From the NCBI GenBank assembly GCA_031371425.1, contig JANMJO010000188.1:1-8259 (forward strand): a stretch of 8,259 nucleotides of DNA, in the 5' to 3' direction. The position numbers and the translations under genes were made by a program. The notes below the pieces were generated by a model. The model ran no database searches, was not told the origin of the DNA, and saw only the letters and a list, made by a program, of their open reading frames with translations. The stretch is from JAFMIX01 sp031371425. GTDB taxonomy: Bacteria > Verrucomicrobiota > Verrucomicrobiia > Limisphaerales > JAFMIX01. Shown here piece after piece: positions 6,993 through 8,259 of this stretch (its first letter is position 1; each line of letters opens with the position of its first letter).

Positions 6993-8259
6993 TTACGCGG
7001 TCTTCTTGGCGGCTTCAATCTTTGCCAGCAACTCATCCCGCTCGGTGGTGTCGGTCGTGCCGCAGTGGCTGCCCACGTGAGCTTCGTGGTTGTGAGCTTC
7101 GTGGTTGTGCGTTTCCTCTTCCTTGCGCGAGAAGGCGGCTTGCGCGCCGTTCATCGCGGCGCGGGGGGAATTGATCGCGGCCTTGGCCTGGGACAAGTGA
7201 CCCTTGCCGATGGTCACGCCGTTGAACGCGATGTTCTTCAGCTCGACGGACGCGGGATACGGCTTGGGTTTCGTGCCGAAGTTGTAGGCGAAGTTTTTCC
7301 AGTTGTCGCCGCGCTGGTAGTTCGTCCCGAGCGCGCCGCTGGGGTCGTAGCCGCAATGCACCATGCAGTTCTCGCAGCGCGGGTCGCGGGCGACGCCGTC
7401 CACCACGCCGTATTTTTCCCAGTTCACCTTGGTGAGCATCTCCTGGGAGCCGTCGTAATGGCCGTCGGTCATCAGGTAGCACGGGGCTTTCCAGCCTTTG
7501 ACATTGTAGGTGGGGATGGCCCACGCGGTGCAGGTCAGCTCGCGTTTGCCAGCGAGAAATTCCTGATAAACCGGCGTGCCGAAGATGGTGAACTTCTCGC
7601 CCCACTCCTGAATCTTCGCGAATTTCTGTCGCGTCATCTTGCGCGTGAGGAAGAAATCTTCCGGCTGTTTGCCGAGGCGGCTGACCATGTCCTTCTTGGC
7701 GGCGTCGTATTCGTAGCCGGGCGAGATCGTGTGGCCGTCCACTTCGAGCGAGCTGAGATACTTGAACATGTCTTCCAGCTCCTGCACGTCCGTCTCCTTG
7801 TAAACAGTCGTGTTCGTTGCGGTCTGGTAGCCGCAGATCTTCGCCATCTTGATGGCCTCGATGCATTCCTTGAACACGCCTTCGCGCTCGACGATGAGGT
7901 CGTGTGTGAACTCCAGCCCGTCCACGTGCACGTTCCAATACATCCACTTGCTCGGGCGGATGACGACCTTGCTCTTCGCGGCGGCGTCGGACTTGCGGAT
8001 GGTTTCGGCTTCCTTCTCTGAAATCAGTTTGCCATCGAGCAACTGCTTGAGCATCGGCTCACTGGCCGGCGTGTAGATGGCGGCGAGGTAGTCCCGCATT
8101 TTCTTGCGCATGAACACGCCGTTCGTGCAGATGTAGATGACGCGGCCCTGCGCGCGCAGACCGGCCACAAGCTCCTCGATCTTGGGGTAGATGAGCGGTT
8201 CGCCGCCGCAGATGGAGACCATCGGCGCTTCGCACTCTTCGGCCACGGCGAGGCATTTT
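6993..8259 (-). CDS. hpnH: HpnH-like radical SAM hopene adenosyltransferase, 5' partial
   Basis: Radical SAM protein resembling HpnH, which joins a 5'-deoxyadenosyl group to hopene to give adenosylhopane, the first step of hopanoid side-chain synthesis. The frame stays open to the right edge (KCLA before GTG 8246), so the start and the CxxxCxxC iron-sulfur motif are outside. Numbering from GTG 8246: EECEAPMVSICGGEPL (3-18, with the SAM-binding GGEP), YICTNG (38-43), WNVHVDGLEFTHD (104-116), TNTTVYKETD (144-153) and DGHTISPGYEYD (170-181). The DUF3463-type C-terminal domain carries C239, NVKGWKAPCYL with C256, and CENCMVHCGYDP (C291, C294, C298). Two parts are unlike ordinary HpnH: an insertion at about 54-97 between the second and third barrel strands, and an extension beyond about 310 that includes HNHEAHNHEAH. 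About 420 residues are visible and roughly 80 more are expected, so the protein is much longer than typical HpnH (about 340-390). It stands convergent to the kinase operon. A relative with another substrate is possible because no other hopanoid gene is visible. Confidence 0.85.
   Translation of the reverse strand, partial: KCLAVAEECEAPMVSICGGEPLIYPKIEELVAGLRAQGRVIYICTNGVFMRKKMRDYLAAIYTPASEPMLKQLLDGKLISEKEAETIRKSDAAAKSKVVIRPSKWMYWNVHVDGLEFTHDLIVEREGVFKECIEAIKMAKICGYQTATNTTVYKETDVQELEDMFKYLSSLEVDGHTISPGYEYDAAKKDMVSRLGKQPEDFFLTRKMTRQKFAKIQEWGEKFTIFGTPVYQEFLAGKRELTCTAWAIPTYNVKGWKAPCYLMTDGHYDGSQEMLTKVNWEKYGVVDGVARDPRCENCMVHCGYDPSGALGTNYQRGDNWKNFAYNFGTKPKPYPASVELKNIAFNGVTIGKGHLSQAKAAINSPRAAMNGAQAAFSRKEEETHNHEAHNHEAHVGSHCGTTDTTERDELLAKIEAAKKTA
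7077..7109 (-). repeat. 15-bp tandem repeat coding for the His-rich segment
   Basis: The 15-mer GTGAGCTTCGTGGTT (plus strand) occurs twice without mismatch (7077-7091 and 7092-7106), followed by GTG of a third copy. On the coding strand it gives the repeated pentad HNHEA near the C-terminus of the hpnH-like protein. A multiple of three keeps the frame, so copy number could vary by slippage without breaking the gene. Confidence 0.85.

Noticed and set aside
6769..7080. 103-codon open frame on the plus strand
   Set aside because: It is a reading of the inverted-repeat element into the antisense of the hpnH-like gene. Peptides such as LTPALSLGERE and SFSQREKV are what this common GC-rich repeat type yields when translated, not a real protein.
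7065..8021. 318-codon open frame on the plus strand
   Set aside because: It is antisense to the HpnH-like gene, whose cysteine and GGEP motifs establish the true frame; the product is low-complexity.

Overview
The window is high-GC bacterial DNA with tightly packed genes. It holds four plus-strand genes that look like one operon (1-6717), a 249-bp inverted-repeat element (6736-6984) and a convergent minus-strand radical SAM gene that runs off the right edge. Outer-membrane TonB receptor features mark the host as Gram-negative. The mix of a TonB receptor followed by a YfiR-family protein and large PAS/histidine-kinase proteins, weak ribosome binding sites and an HpnH-type hopanoid enzyme fits the Verrucomicrobiota (Pedosphaera/Limisphaerales-like) best. 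That placement is an inference from gene content; other PVC or proteobacterial hosts cannot be excluded.

Left region, 1-6717. The genes are, in order: a TonB-dependent outer-membrane receptor with its 5' end missing; a small secreted YfiR/DUF4154 protein; a membrane histidine kinase with a periplasmic CHASE8-like sensor, HAMP, PAS and an unusual HNVGN-type kinase core; and a cytoplasmic hybrid kinase with the order REC-PAS-HisKA-HATPase-REC. Genes 2/3 and 3/4 overlap by ATGA, and genes 1/2 are 18 bases apart. Co-transcription and translational coupling are therefore very likely. In the known YfiBNR system, periplasmic YfiR restrains the CHASE8 sensor of the diguanylate cyclase YfiN. Here the same periplasmic pair appears to be attached to a histidine kinase, and a TonB receptor sits where the outer-membrane partner YfiB would be. 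The proposed flow is receptor, then YfiR, then CHASE8 kinase, then hybrid kinase. The final output protein is not in the window.

Middle, 6718-6992. The 275-bp gap between the convergent genes is almost wholly filled by a non-coding MITE-like element. It has terminal inverted repeats of about 90 bp, TA at both outer ends, and a perfect 9-bp hairpin in each arm.

Right region, 6993-8259. A partial hpnH-like gene (radical SAM, DUF3463 C-terminal domain; hopene to adenosylhopane step of hopanoid side-chain synthesis) reads leftward. It carries an internal insertion of roughly 44 residues and a long C-terminal extension containing a histidine-rich tandem repeat. Its start and its CxxxCxxC cluster lie beyond the window.
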